Assembly (NCBI GenBank): GCA_021018815.1
Contig: JAITYX010000002.1
Span: 14,229,001 to 14,293,000 of the forward strand
Direction: 5' to 3'
DNA: 64,000 bases
Source of the DNA: Talinum fruticosum
Lineage: Eukaryota; Streptophyta; Magnoliopsida; Caryophyllales; Talinaceae
Every line of letters begins with the position of its first letter. Position 1 is the first letter of the stretch. Both the position numbers and the translations under genes were made by a program. Below, in pieces: positions 1 to 23,501 of the stretch. Under the pieces are notes generated by a model that worked only from the letters and a program-made list of their open reading frames with translations, had not been told where the DNA came from and searched no databases.

Positions 1-24
1 TAATCGGTGTTGTTTCGATCGAAA

Positions 25-1385
25 ATGGAGAACCCTAATGTCCAACAGGTAAAAAATTATTCTTCGCTTCTCTAAATCCCCGTAGTAATTCATGAATTAG
101 CCACTGCGGAATTTGCTGAATTTGATTTCGATGTAGATATTGGAGAAGCAAGTCCTTACGGTGGCGAAAGCGGTGGAGGACAAGCTAGACGATGAAATCG
201 CCGCGCTAGATCGGCTGGATTCGGACGATATGGAGGCTCTGAGAGAGAGGAGGCTTCAGCAAATGAAGAAAATGGCGGAGAAGCGCAGCCGTTGGATCTC
301 TCTCGGCCATGGCGAGTACTCCGAGATCCCCTCCGAGAAGGACTTCTTCTCTATTGTTAAGGCCAGTGAACGTGTCGTTTGCCATTTCTATCGCGAAAAT
401 TGGCCTTGCAAGGTTCTTGAAACTTTGATTTTGTGATAAATTTCTCTGATTTTTGTGCTTAATCTTGTTTCAAAATGCCATCTACTTTCAGTGGTTTACC
501 ATTTCGTTAATTTCTGTATTCTGGCTTTTTTCACCCAAAGAAAGATTTGAAAATTTGAATCTATAGATTTTATGGGGTTGGGCCTTGTTTTCCCACCCTG
601 TTTAAGGCAGGGGTGTGGTGGGAAGTGTATCGATTTCAAACAATCTCCCTTGAAGAGATCATACTAGGAACTGAATTCTTACTTCCCATGTTGAATGAAG
701 TAATGCATCACATTAGGCTAAGTTTGCTTCTTTGTTTATATCCTGGCTAAATCAATTTCAGTTCGGAATTTGTACAAAGTAACCACCTATTAAAAAAAAA
801 AAAGAAACCGGAGCAAGTATGGATGCATTTAGGGTTCCTTTGGCGGGCATAAAAACTCTTTCAATCCAATTTGGACAGTTGCTTTTGACTATGTAGAATT
901 GTAAGATCATGACTGATTCTCTCTGCCTCGTGTACAGGTGATGGACAAGCACCTTAGTATTCTGGCGAAGCAACATATAGAAACGCGCTTTGTAAAAATT
1001 CAAGCTGAGAAAAGCCCTTTCTTGGCTGAGAAACTGAAGATTGTTGTTCTTCCTACACTTGCTCTTATAAGGAATGCCACAGTGGAAAACTATGTGGTAT
1101 GCTGAAATTGAATGCTTTCTTTGATTCCCCACAGTGCCCCTTTTGACCCTCGGAAAGTAAAGTTCTCCAGTTGAAGTTGAATTTGATGTTTGTGAATTAA
1201 TTTAGGTTGGTTTTGATGAGCTCGGTGGGCGAGATGACTTCAGCACAGAGGAGCTTGAGGAGAGATTGGCTAAATACCAGGTTATCATTGACGAGGGTGA
1301 ATCATCTGTGAACACGTCCAGATCAAAGGGACGTACCAGAAGTGCGCGACAAAGTGAAAACCCTGATTCATCTGATTCTGATTAG
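25..1385 (+). CDS. TXND9: Thioredoxin domain-containing protein 9 homolog (phosducin-like)
   Basis: Four exons join in frame: 25-48, 137-412, 938-1096 and 1206-1385, all with GT-AG borders and phase-0 introns, giving 212 aa. This is close to the usual length of plant TXND9 proteins. An acidic, charged N-terminal helix (VEDKLDDEIAALDRLD) precedes a thioredoxin-like fold with the family stretch around FYRENWPCK, then LAEKLKIVVLPTLALIRN and VGFDELGG. Only one cysteine sits where thioredoxins have CxxC, so it is not expected to be a classical redox enzyme. The C-terminal tail is Ser/Asp-rich (ENPDSSDSD). Relatives (yeast Plp1, animal TXNDC9) are cytosolic co-factors of the CCT chaperonin in tubulin and actin folding; that role is inferred by family. 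The ATG at 25 is chosen because exon 1 joins exon 2 in frame; a few untranslated bases may lie left of the window start. Confidence 0.93.
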
Positions 1386-4142
1386 ATGTGCCCGAGCTTC
1401 TGGTCCTCTGTAGGTGGAGCTTACTTGGCTCATAATGTTAGCGTTTTATTACAGGAGCTTAGATTTGGTCTTTGGAATAATCTACTTTGTTTTTCGCCCT
1501 TTTTCTTTAAGTGGTGTATTTTTTCCTCCTCCAGTTGGGGGGAGGCAGTGTTTCACGTATTATAGTCGTTATTTAGAAGTGCCTCTACCCATTATCTAGT
1601 GCTTAAGAGTTGGTTATGGAATCTTGCCTTCTGAGCTCAGTGTATCAATATAATACAACTCTGAACAGCTGTATACTTTTGGTAATTCCGGGAAATATCT
1701 TTTTCCCAATTAGAGTTGAGAAATGTCATTGTTGTTTTGAAACTGAGTGATATTGCAATTCTAGCAAGATATGAATACCTTCTGCTTATTTTTATTTCTT
1801 TTTGTTGATCATATAATTCTTTTAGGAGGACGGGTCTTTCACTTGATTTCAGAGCACATTACTAGGAGCTTCTTCCCCTTATCTTGGGCTGACTAGGTGC
1901 GCAATCTTCCTGACACCTCTTTCTATTATGATATGATAATATAATGTTATGAGGTCTCTGGTAATTGCAATTCATGTCCAATGGCTTGGATATTAGGTTT
2001 TTCAACTGGTTGAGAAGAGCAGATGTAATGGTTCAGCAAATGGATGAGTTATAAGTTCTTTGTTGTGAAATTTAGTAAATGATGGCTAAACTTACTGCTG
2101 TGATGGGTATATATATACAGAATAGTTGGTCAATCTAGTGCACTTCATGTATAAAGCTCTGTCACTGCGCTCTGAAGGGAAGAGGCACTGTGAACTTAGC
2201 GGGGTGGGGATTTGAAATTCCTGAGCTTGTTTGTTCAGGTGGCATATTTCATTCAGAGAGAATTCACAAAATATTTATCCTTGGCAAAAGAATGCCCCAA
2301 AGAAAGTCCTTACTGTAAAGAGAGCTGTCACTTAACTTATAACTGATCTACTTGTGCTCCTGTTCAAAAAGAGATGTCACTGAATGCTATTAACAAAACA
2401 TAACTTTGAAAGTGAATACGGTGACTATATGTAAGAGAGTAGGGAGTTTATTTTTATGTGTTGTAATATTGAAAAGGAAAACAGAGAATCTTATCTTAGA
2501 TGAGGGGATTATAGCTGTGTCTTCTTCATGGGACCTCCTGTATGCATTTATGTATGTTAATTTCTACTACACCAGTTTCAGAAAGTCATGTCATCCTCGA
2601 TAATGTATGTTTCACAGCACTTGGTGAACCACAGTGTCAACTGTCAACTGTAAAGGAAATGTTGGTGCAAGTTGTTTCCAGAAGGAATATTCCTTTCATT
2701 GTTGTTGGGGGATGGAACTCAATTGGGCAAGGTATAAGGTACCTGTATATTTTCAGAATTTTCGCAATGGTATCTTTGTACAAAATTTTGGCTTGGATTG
2801 ATTTCAACTCTAAATTTTACCAACCTTTTGCTATGGTATCAGGTGTCTGCATTTTTCCAAAATGTTTTCCATGGTATCTTATTCCAATTTTTTTAGCTTT
2901 TTGTGGATATTACTAATTGCTCACGTTTGTTAATATCAACTTCTGAAATATTCTATAGCTTTATGTCAGGGGTAAGAGAATTGAAATCACTGAATAAATT
3001 ATCATTCTTTACTTGAACAGAGATGCCAAAGATCCTTGGCTTAGCTATTGTGTGAGAAATAGAGGCCCTTTCCCTGCTGTGTGAGAAACAAAGGTCCCTT
3101 CCACTCTTATAAATTCCCATCAAAACACATGTTTAGTTTAAAGAAACACTACCTCCAGGCTCCATCCCTGTGCCAGAAAAAATAGAGTATTGAGAGAAAT
3201 CCCCAATGTTATCCCCGGCGGCGCTTTCCTAGCTATTTAGTGAGTTTTAAAAACAGCCTTTCTTCTTGGCAGAATTAAGCCTACTTATATCTGAATTTCC
3301 CCAGCCATACTCTAGTGAGGTAAGAAATTATTATGTTGTTGTCCCTGCTAGTTTACTGCCTCATCAGGCTGTAAATTAACCCTAACTGGGCACATATCTC
3401 AGAGGTATCCTGACAGGGTTAACCGCAGAGGGGAGGGGAAAACCCAGCCCAAAGGCCTCGTTGGTAGCTCATCACATCTCCATATTAGGAGACTTACAAG
3501 TTGTAGGATTTAATCCCACATTCAGGTGGAAAGGCCAACTTGGTGCCAAATGAGCTATAAGCTCCTTGGCAGAATAAGTCTCGAGGTTATCTTTCCATAA
3601 GTAAAAGTAAAATTTACTTCTCTGTTTCCCAAAGATCTATTTCAAGTTTCCCAATTGCACATAGCTGAAAAGGAGTTTTAATATCTACTCAGAAACCTCG
3701 CATAATCGTTGTATTCCATATTATACAAAAAGAAAGTGCAAATGGGTTTCTCGTCCAGCTTTGGTTTAGATAGACCTGACCGGAACTTGAAATTGTAAAG
3801 TTTAAAATTGGGCACCGGACAAGGTGGCATCCCCTTTAGCCCAGTTTTCCAAGTTTTCTGGTCCTGAGCAAATATGAACTGTACCTAAAGGTTGGTGCTG
3901 GTTTCAGGAAGTTTAGCCTTGAACCGTATAGATAGAGCACTCTTTGCGCTTCCTTGAAAATGGGTTGTCAGGCATCACACTTGTTTTCTAAAGATTGAGA
4001 TGACCTCTAATGCTGTTAAATGCTACTTTATTAGTTGATTGCTAGAAAATCTAGTGATATGTGAATGATTATTTAACTGTTACGTCTTTTTCTATTTAAC
4101 TGTCAAAATTTTCTAATACAAGCCCCATTTTTTAATAGAAGA
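1386..4142. other. Spacer between TXND9 and the NLR gene
   Basis: The first 250-300 bases are probably the TXND9 3' UTR, with AT-rich polyadenylation-like sequence near 1645-1660. The rest is AT-rich and breaks in all frames. An open stretch at 2590-2760 (VILDNVCFTALGEPQ...) has no recognisable domain. At 3460-3560 a segment with a GATTTAATCC-like B box about 45 bases after TGGTAGCTCA resembles a tRNA-derived SINE, but only weakly. I see no convincing gene. Confidence 0.5.
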
Positions 4143-7100
4143 ATGGCAGATATCCAATCAGCTGCACAGTGGATTGGAAGATTGTTGGTGGAGGAAGCGA
4201 AGTACCTATATAAGGTTGAAGAAAAGGTGAGGGAGCTACAGGGAGAGCTTGAATGGATGCAATGCTTCCTGAGAGCAGCGGATGCAAGTCAATTCGACAA
4301 CGCCATGGCTCGGAAGTGGGTTGCTCAGATCAGAGAGTTTGCGTATGAAGCCGAGGACACCATAGAGAAATTCCTGGTCAGAGTTGTTCCCCATAGTAGA
4401 AGCCGGGCTGACTTGTGGAGCATGGTGAAAAATATTCACGTGTGTTGTGGGAAATTAGAGCAGTCCATCAGATAGGCTCTAATATTGACAAACTAAAAGA
4501 TAAGATTTCCGCCTTGAGTGCCAAGCTGCACACTTACGGCATTAAGCTTAGAGTGGAGGACAACTTGTCATTTGGGCTATCGGACTCTAAGTATGACACT
4601 TACAGCTACTACGTTTTTAAGGAAGAGAAGATCATTGGTCGGGAGAAGGATGTGAAGGAATTGGTAGATGTGTTGGTGAATCCAAAAGCCAGACCAGTTG
4701 TTGCTATATGTGGAGATGGTGGTGTGGGAAAGACCTTTCTCGCTGAGAAAATTTTCTATCACCCAACAATTATGAAAGAGTTCAATGCTGGTGCCTGGGC
4801 TTGTGTGTCCAAACCATGCCAAATTTCATCTCTTCAACAAGAGCTTCTGAGCAGTCTTACCTCAAAATCTATCCAACACATTACTCAATTGACCAATGAT
4901 GAGCTTAAGGATGGGCTTTACAAGGCTGTTCTACAAAAACGAAGTCTTATAGTGCTAGATGGTGTCTGGAGCAAAGAGGTTTGGGGTGATCTAAAAGCCG
5001 CCTTTCCAATCAGAAATGAGGGGTTCCCAAGTAAGATATTGCTGACTACACGGACTAATGAAGTGGCCAAACATGTGTATGAAGACGTGTATATTCGTCA
5101 ATTGGCTCCTTTGAATAATGACCAAAGTAAATTACTGCTCCGAGAGAAACTTGTACATGTCAAAGCTCATACCTCTGTGGCAAAAGGTATGTTTTTAACG
5201 AGTTCAATTTTATTATGTCTAATTCTGTTCTCGCTAATTCCTCGAGAATGTCAAATGAGTTCTATGCACCTTTGTAGTTATTTTTTTATGGAGACAAATT
5301 CTTAATAGAACTACCCTTTTTACACTACAGCCCTTCCAGCTTGTGAACATAATACTAGCTGCATCTTACATATTTTTGTTGACCCAAATGAAAGCTGCTT
5401 GTCCAACAAAAATCTATAAGATAAAATGGAGAATCTGATTAACTCAGATTATTAGTGATCCCTTCATTTGAAGGCTAATCATGATGACCATTAGTGTGAT
5501 TATGATGGTTTATGGAACAGCCTTAGAATATGGATATGTAATAAACTCTTATGATTTGGCAATTATTCCAGTATAAAGGTTTGGATAAACCTCTGCCATT
5601 TTTGAGATGAGATAATCATGAAGCTTTCAGGTCATTATCTTTAGGCCTTCCTTCTGGTAGAATCTTACCATTTTGTACCTTTCTTTTTTGTTTACAGTTG
5701 GTCATGTGGGAAGATTGCTGGAAGGAATGCTAGAACTTTTGGAGCTGGTCGCATGGACAGAATGTTGGAGAGAATGCTGAAACCCTGTGGTGGCCTCCCA
5801 TTGCTTATTGTTGTGCTTGGAGGGGTATTAGCAACAAAACAGACCGTGGAGGAATGGGAAACTGTGGATAAGAAAATCGAGGCATACTTGATTGACCACC
5901 ATGAGCAACAATGGAAATGCATACTAGAATTGAGCTATTATGAACTCCCGTATCAGCTAAAACCATGCTTCCTATATTTGGGTTATTTCCCCACAAACCT
6001 GCAAATATCGACGAGGAAAGTTACTAATTTGTGGGAGGCTGAAGGTCTTGTTTCATCAACAGGGGATGATGAAACAGATGACACCCTCCAAGATATTGCT
6101 GAACATTGCTTAGCCCAGCTGGTGGAAAGATCGCTGGTTCAAGTAGGGTCCAGGGCGTTAACCGGGAAGGCAAAGACATGCCAACTCCATGATCTCGTGC
6201 GAGAATTGTGCATGTCAAAAGCATTAAAAGTAAATTGGCTTAATGTAGTTCAACTTGGTGTTGATCATGACCAAGAAGACTCTGTTGCTTCTTCTTCCTC
6301 CCTTCCCAGGTCTTCGAAGTCAGTTAAATCTTCAAGATCAGCCCAGAGAAGATTCCGCCGATTGGCGATTTATTGCAGTGAGACTTTGAATATACTCCCT
6401 TCTGATTACAGACATGCCAAGTATATAAGGTCTCTTTTGTTCTTCAACACTCTAAAAGGCGACGATGTATTGATACCCATGAACAAGGAGGCACTGAGAA
6501 AAGCATTCACTGATTTCAAGTTGCTAAGAGTCCTGGATATTGAAAACATTGGAATATCGAGTTTACCACACGAAGTTGGATTCCTGATCCACTTAAGGTA
6601 CTTGAGCCTGAAAGGTAGCTGGGTGTCCAAGTTGCCAACCACGATGAGGTATCTAAGGTGCTTGCAGACTCTTGATTTACGGGTTCTTTCATTTGTCCGT
6701 CTGAGGATTCCTGATGTCCTGCACGAGCTGGATAGACTAATCCATCTATATTTACCTCAAAGCCCATTCATTGTCCGCCATAAGGCAGAGAAGCTCCAAC
6801 TCAAAGGCTTGCTCAGCTTAGAGACACTCTCAAACTTCAGCAGCAGATGCCGAGCTGATGATCTGAATGAGCTCAGTAATCTCAGAAAGTTTACTCTCTG
6901 TGATTTTCTTCATAAGACACAAAGTCTCGAACTCATCCTTGGATCTAAAAGCTTCAGTTTGAGCCATGTGGAGCATATGGAACTTAGGCTTGGTGGGCAA
7001 ATTCTGAAAGAACAGAGAGAGATACTGGCAAATTGCAAACACCTGCGTAAGCTCTGGGTGAAGGGAGAGATAACAAGGTCGATGGAACCTGTTAAGCTTC

Positions 7101-7567
7101 CAGCTGAGGATCTAATCCAGTTAACATTTCATGGTTCCAAGTTTTTGGATGATCCTATGCCATTCCTTGAAAAATTTCCACGTTTGAAGAGGTTGAGTTT
7201 AGAGCACTCTTCTTACGAGGGGACAGAAATGCGCTGCTCTAAAGATGGGTTTAAAGAGCTTTCAGTTCTGACTCTACAAGGTTTGCAGTGCTTGGAAGAG
7301 TGGGAAGTGGAAAAAGGGGCCATGCCAAAGCTGCGAAGGTTGGAGATCAACCGATGCTGGAAACTGAAGACGATTCCAGAAGGCTTGAAGTTTCTTGAGA
7401 GCCTCCAAGAATTGGAACTTTCATATATGCCATTATCATTCTATCGAGAATGGATTCCTGATCCTGAAAATAGCCGTGAAGAATGGCCTGATTTCGAGAA
7501 AGTGAAGCATGTCCCTTGTCTCAATATCTCTCATGTCATGGACATGGATGAGGAAAACTGGAATTAA
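4143..7567 (+). CDS. CC-NBS-LRR immune receptor (RPP13 / At1g50180-like), reading frame interrupted
   Basis: An intracellular nucleotide-binding receptor for pathogen effectors, by family. The coiled-coil part (from 4143) has an EDVID-type motif, YEAEDTIEKF. The NB-ARC domain has the P-loop GDGGVGKT at 4712-4735, kinase-2 SLIVLDGVW near 4945-4975, RNBS-B ILLTTRTNE near 5037-5063, and GGLPLL near 5788. An MHD-like LHDLVREL near 6185 precedes leucine-rich repeats that run to the stop at 7565-7567. Two problems are visible. The first frame stops at 4473-4475, but the family sequence continues one frame over after the A-run at 4428-4432; one extra A would restore VKKYSRV. An intron of about 511 bp lies at 5187-5697; its good donor (AG|GTATGT) leads to a stop at 5778, while a weaker donor four bases on (GTTTTT, 5191) keeps the frame. 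The gene is either a recent pseudogene or a working gene with sequence errors. Confidence 0.85.
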
Positions 7568-8636
7568 GGTGTTTTGCCTTTACTTCAGCTTGAAAAGGCC
7601 TGAAAACTTGTTTCAGAAACCGCTACCCTTTTTTTCTTTTTCTTTCTTTTTGTTTGGGGGGTGTGTTGGAGAGTAGTTTGTTGCTTATATGAAGATTGTA
7701 CGGTTAAAAAGAAATGTGTTATGGATGAATTTGTGTTCACGTTTAGAATATACGGGTACAAATGTACAATATCTATGTCTTTGCTATAAGTAAATTAAGA
7801 GTTCTCTCATTTGGTTAAAGTGAACAACTAAAAGTTCACTTAATTGGTTTTCTAGAGAATGTGAATTGTGATTGTTGTCTTCCTCTAAAGAGTTCGAACT
7901 TTTGGATGCCTTTGGGCTAATTGAATCTTCAATCCTCAGAGTAGGAGGGATAATGTTGTTTTTGTATATAAAAAAAAAAATCTATTTTTTATATTAGGAT
8001 GTATGATTTATTTGTACATTTTTTAGCAACTGTTTTTACCCTATATTTGTCAGGCTTTTTCAACTTGACAAAGTTAAAGTAGAAATTTGTAAAATTGCAA
8101 ATATTTATTGAATGAATACATAACCAGTAGGATTTAAATTCGTGTAATATTCCTCCATCCAAGTATCAATAGCAACAAATATTTTTTTTTTGATCAAGCA
8201 ACACATTTGAATACAAGTCCCAATTTTTAGAATTTTGAAGATTTAGACGTGAAAAATATTATTCGAAATTGAAAATTATATAAATAATGGTCGAGGTTCC
8301 TAAATAAATCGACATAAATTGCTGCAAGTGCCAAAGAGTAGGCGCCATTAGACCAATTTTAAGCACCGTTATATGTTAACCAAAAATAAATAAAAACCAA
8401 TTAACGACCCGCTTTTGTTATGGATAAAGCATTAAATCATGCCACGTAAGCACAGAAACGTCCAAATAGACGTTAAAAGTTTATTCCCCTTCCGTCTCAC
8501 TCCTCACTGGATCGCTTCCTCCACTGACGGCCTCAGCTTTCCTCTATTTCATCTTCTTCGTTATCATCTGCTGCTCTTACATCCATCCTCCTTCCTTCTC
8601 TCTCTCTCTCTGTCTCTCTCCTCTCTTCCATGGTCC
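7568..8636. other. NLR 3' flank and MRL1 5' flank
   Basis: AT-rich spacer with homopolymer runs near 7971 and 8181. The last part (about 8581-8632) is a CT-rich run typical of plant 5' UTRs and leads to the MRL1 start codon. An upstream in-frame ATG at 8439 would add 66 residues, but those are Leu/Ser-rich CT-derived sequence and are more likely untranslated leader. Confidence 0.55.
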
Positions 8637-19237
<10,601 letters not shown>

Positions 19238-20086
19238 TCAACACGAACAATCTGTAAGATGAAAGACGCGAGCATTATTTATCTGTATGAGTCGTATTTT
19301 TCATTTTCTGTGTAACATAGTCAGTTTTACATTCACAAGTTTTGTCCTCCTGTAAATCACATTATATATTTGTATAGCAAAATGTCATAAATTTTTTATT
19401 CTAAGGATTCATTTGGCCTCTTCACCCCCCAAAATCAATTACCTACATGCTGTGTGAATTTATTTATTTTTTTGGTAAATAGCCGCAGGAAATAATCAAT
19501 CACTGCCTGTAAGTGTTGGTTGAGGTGGTAGTGGCCTCAACCCGGTTAGAAAGAGTATAAATTCGAATCTTAAAAGTACATTTATTGGGAGAACCTTTAC
19601 CTTAAACGCTCGCAACCCAAAACGGAACATACCTTAGGTTAAATTAAAAAATAAACTCTCAAACTCCCATCCTGAAGCAGTAGATCAGTTACATTACGAG
19701 GCTTATTACATCCACATCCAACTAACAGTACATTAATATAAACAACAAACAATGAGAGATATTGATACATGGGTCGTGCTTTGCAATTTGAAGTTCTTCC
19801 GTAATGAAAGAAAAAGATTGTAAAGATCCTGATCTTCCTAGTAATACGAGTGACGAGTTGAAAAACAAAAGAAAGGTTCCGCGTTCAACGAATCGAGGGA
19901 TTAGATATGAAACTTAAATATTTTCTTCAAGTGTTTGGTAAAGAATAATAATGGAATCAAGTTTCACTTCTTATTGTTTGGTTATTAACCATGGAATGAA
20001 ATCATATTATTTTTAAATTATTTTATGTCGTTGTAAATTGTTGTTGTTGCTGTTGTTGTTGTTATTGTTGTTCTTACTACTGCTAC

Positions 20087-20087
<1 letters not shown>

Positions 20088-20182
<95 letters not shown>
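20088..20182. repeat. (ATT)n microsatellite
   Basis: About 31 uninterrupted ATT units. The Leu- or Ile-only open frames over it are artefacts of the repeat. Confidence 0.97.
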
Positions 20183-20371
20183 CATCATCGCCGTCGTTTG
20201 ATTCAATAAAAGTTAAAGCTCGTTATCGTATATGCTGATAATTGAGTCTTATATCTATTTACTTTTTTTAGTTAATTATCTTATAATTTTTCAATGATTA
20301 AGAAATTTTATTTATAATTTTTAGTAAACCTGTTTCCAAACTATAATATTCTATCAAAAATAAAATAAAAA

Positions 20372-20380
<9 letters not shown>

Positions 20381-20442
<62 letters not shown>

Positions 20443-20494
20443 CAATAACAATAACAATAACAACAATTAATAATAATAATAATAATAATAATAA
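20381..20494. repeat. (AAT)n / (AAC)n compound microsatellite
   Basis: About 20 AAT units, a short mixed AAC/AAT stretch, then about 9 more AAT units. It is the complementary trinucleotide to the tract 200 bp upstream, so the two could pair as an inverted repeat. Confidence 0.95.
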
Positions 20495-21543
20495 AGTAAA
20501 ATTTTTAATACTAATATAGACTCGTGCTATGCATGGAGCAATGTTGTACAAGTGTATACTTTAAGAAATTATTTAATCACAAAGTAATGTCGTACTTGTG
20601 AGTTTATTTTTCTTGATCATTTGATTTTATTGAATGGTTTCACCTTTAACAACATTCTTTTACTTGTTATCCCCTCATAGCGAAAACGCTTTCGTGACTC
20701 ATCAAATATATCAAAACTCAACAAATAAAAATCATTAGAGCCCAGCATACATTCATCTTCCAATCATTCTAAATTTCTAAATAATAAATAAAGTATCTAA
20801 AAAATAAATAAAAAAGAATATTAAACAATATCATCAAGGTTAAGATATAAAGAATGTAAAATAATCATTCTAAGTTTCTTTTTGAGTTGGTGCAATTTAG
20901 CTAGTTAGGCAAAAAACATATAACGAAAATTTCTCATATACTTAAGGTAAGCTATTAAAATGCCTTCAATATGTTTAAACATTATATGATAACCTTGATC
21001 ATCTAATATCTATTATTTAACCCTATATTTACGAAGAATATATATATATATAAAATCAAGTGTAAGGATTAATCTAATCGTTAATCAATCGAGACATTAT
21101 CTAAAACTCCTCCTCCCCAATTTAAAGTACATACTATTGTTCGATTAAGGCCCAAATCAAGAAATGTTTAAATACCAAAACTAAACTGCCAAAACAGCCA
21201 AACTTGCTAGAATAAGCATGTATAAGTCAAAACCACATATATTCGACTCATTCTCTAGTATTTCGAAATCTCTTTCTCTTTTCATCACAACAAATATGTC
21301 TTTTTCTTATTCCTAAATTTTGCTTATCCTAAACGATTATATTGTAAATAACTAAAACTAAAATAACTTAAATTAAGATATTGAAACTGTAAAAAGAAAC
21401 GTGAAAAGTGAAATATCAACTCCATACAAGCTAATTACCATTAATTAACATTTGTTTCAATATATGAAGGAGAAAAAAAACTAATAAGACTATATTATCA
21501 CACACAAAAAAAAAAAAAAAAGGGAAGAGGAGAGTCCACATAT

Positions 21544-21757
21544 TGTAATGCCCGGAATTTTAAAGAAAGCAATTGAAAAGCATAGAATTATTGAGTATTT
21601 TTCCCGCAACTAGGGGGTTGAGTGGCTGATTTTATTTACGGCCGGACATATTACGTTAGAATTCATTTGGAGGCTGGTGGCGAATAATTAAAATCAAGGA
21701 AATCGCCTCCCTTTTTCGGTTGAGCTAAATTATTCGGTGATTAGGAATTTTCGGGCC
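21544..21757. mobile_element. Outer solo LTR, left arm
   Basis: First 214 bp of the outer LTR, beginning TGTAATGCCCGG. It stops at GGGCC, where the second-family LTR begins, and continues at 33225. Confidence 0.75.
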
Positions 21758-23127
21758 TGTAACAACCCGACCCTAAATCACATCATTTATTTTAAATCAT
21801 ATTATTTATTAATTACAAGATTTATATGATCGAGCGCGTGCACTTCAATTCGATATCTTATATTTAAACTATTTTTATCTCGTATATTATGCAGCTAAGG
21901 CGACGAAGTGACCCTAATAAAAATATCATAATAAGATTGTAATTTATGAACATCCTTACTTAAAACAAAATTAAAAGTAACAATAAAAGAAAACAAAATA
22001 AATAAATAAATAAATAAATCAAAATAAAATCAAAATGATAAAATAACTAAATCAGATTTTTTTAGAAAAATCCGGACTTATCTGGAATTTTTTTAAAAAA
22101 AAACCAACTTTAAATTAGCCATTAGGCTTCTTCCTCGTCATTTTTATTTGGCTCTCCCTCGCTTCCTCTCCCCTTTCCCTCCCCTGCCTCTCCACGATTC
22201 CACTTGGCCGCGCCGGCTCCGGCGACCGGCCAACGCCGACGTCGGGTCAGTAGCCGACGCTAACGCCGGCCAAAGGCCACCGGCCTTCTCTTTCCCTCTC
22301 TCACGCTGTTGCTCTCTCTGTCCCTCGCGTGCCTCTGCTCCCTCCCCTGCCTCCACCTGCGGCCCTGCTCTCGGCCACCAAGCGCCACCGACGCCGGCCG
22401 AAGCCGACGCCGGCATCGTCGATAAGACGCCCGGCGTCTCTCTCCGCGTCTCTCTCTGTCATGCTACCTCCCTCTCTCGCTGCTGCGTTCCGCTTCCCTG
22501 CGTCACGGTTCCTCCGCCGCGGCCACCTAGCAGCCAACCCAGCCGCAGCAGCCGCCGGAGCAGTCTCCCACTCGGTCCAGTGGCCGCCGGCGCAGCCGCC
22601 GCGCCACCGCCCCTGTTCGTCCTTCTAAAATCCTCCTCTGTGAATTGAAGGTAAATTACTAAACCCTAAGTTATCAAATTCCTTATTCATTCAAGTAATT
22701 GTGATTGCAAACTGAAACATATGATTTAGAAATATGTTGTTGAGTGAATTTAAAGATTGATCCGGAAAAATTGGAATTGTTGTGGACGATTGAGGTGTGG
22801 CAGGTTGATGGACTAATTGACGTATGCATATGAACGAATGTGATTCCTTTGGGGAAATTATGAACTAGTGAATCAGATTGAGGATGTTTTATTATCGAAT
22901 TGAACAATTTGGTGGAATTATTACATATTGAAAAATCGTTATATTGAGCAAACAAAAGGGGAATGTGTGCGTAAAAGTTAAAATTCGATAATGTGCAAGT
23001 GTGAAAAATAACTAAGCATTAAGCATACCTAATGGTAACTGTGAATGTGAAGTTGTCGGGAGAACAAGTGCTTAAGATCTTAACATGGTGTATGTACGGG
23101 TTTTGAGCAATTCGATGGATTATGGAA
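21758..23127. mobile_element. Older solo LTR (second family), left part
   Basis: Begins TGTAACAACCCGACCC, as do both LTRs of the inner element, and aligns with them along its length but with many more substitutions. It includes the GC-rich block at 22140-22630. It ends at TGGAA, where the younger copy inserted, and resumes at 31879. Flanking GGGCC (21753-21757) and GGGCA (33225-33229) form a probable target duplication. Confidence 0.85.
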
Positions 23128-23466
23128 TGTAACAACCCGACCCTAAATCACAATTATTTATTGTAAATCATATTATTTATTTTACTAATTACACTATTTA
23201 TATAATTGAGCGCGTGCACTTCAATTCGATATCTTATATTTAAACTATTTTTATCCGTATGTTGTGCAGCTAAGGCGACGAAGTGGCCCTAATAAAAATT
23301 CCATAATAAGATTTTAATTTGTGATCATCGTTATTAAAAAAAAAAAAAAACAAAATTAAAAGTAACAATAAAAGAGAACAAAATAAGTAAATAAATAAAT
23401 AAATCAAAATAATAAAATAAACAAAACCAGATTTTTAAAGGAAAAATCCAGAAATGGATTTTTCTA

Positions 23467-23501
<35 letters not shown>

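Larger units (their letters stand above)
19238..21543. other. Spacer between MRL1 and the retrotransposon nest
   Basis: AT-rich, with no gene seen. It holds two trinucleotide microsatellites, listed separately. A segment at about 19505-19600 carries a TTCGAATCTT B-box-like motif about 45 bases after GGTGGTAGTGG and may be an old tRNA-derived SINE (low confidence). A poly-A-rich stretch lies at 21506-21521. Confidence 0.5.

Noticed and set aside
2542..2916. Possible gene with the stretch HVILDNVCFTALGEPQ
   Set aside because: No domain recognised, low-complexity hydrophobic tail, and no splice context supporting an exon.
3460..3560. tRNA gene
   Set aside because: It has B-box-like and weak A-box-like sequence but no cloverleaf; at best an old SINE. 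The same applies to 19505-19600.
8439..8636. N-terminal extension of MRL1 from an upstream ATG
   Set aside because: The added part is CT-rich leader sequence; the ATG at 8637 begins a plausible transit peptide.
20018..20551. Open frames of pure Leu or Ile on both strands
   Set aside because: They are translations of the trinucleotide microsatellites.
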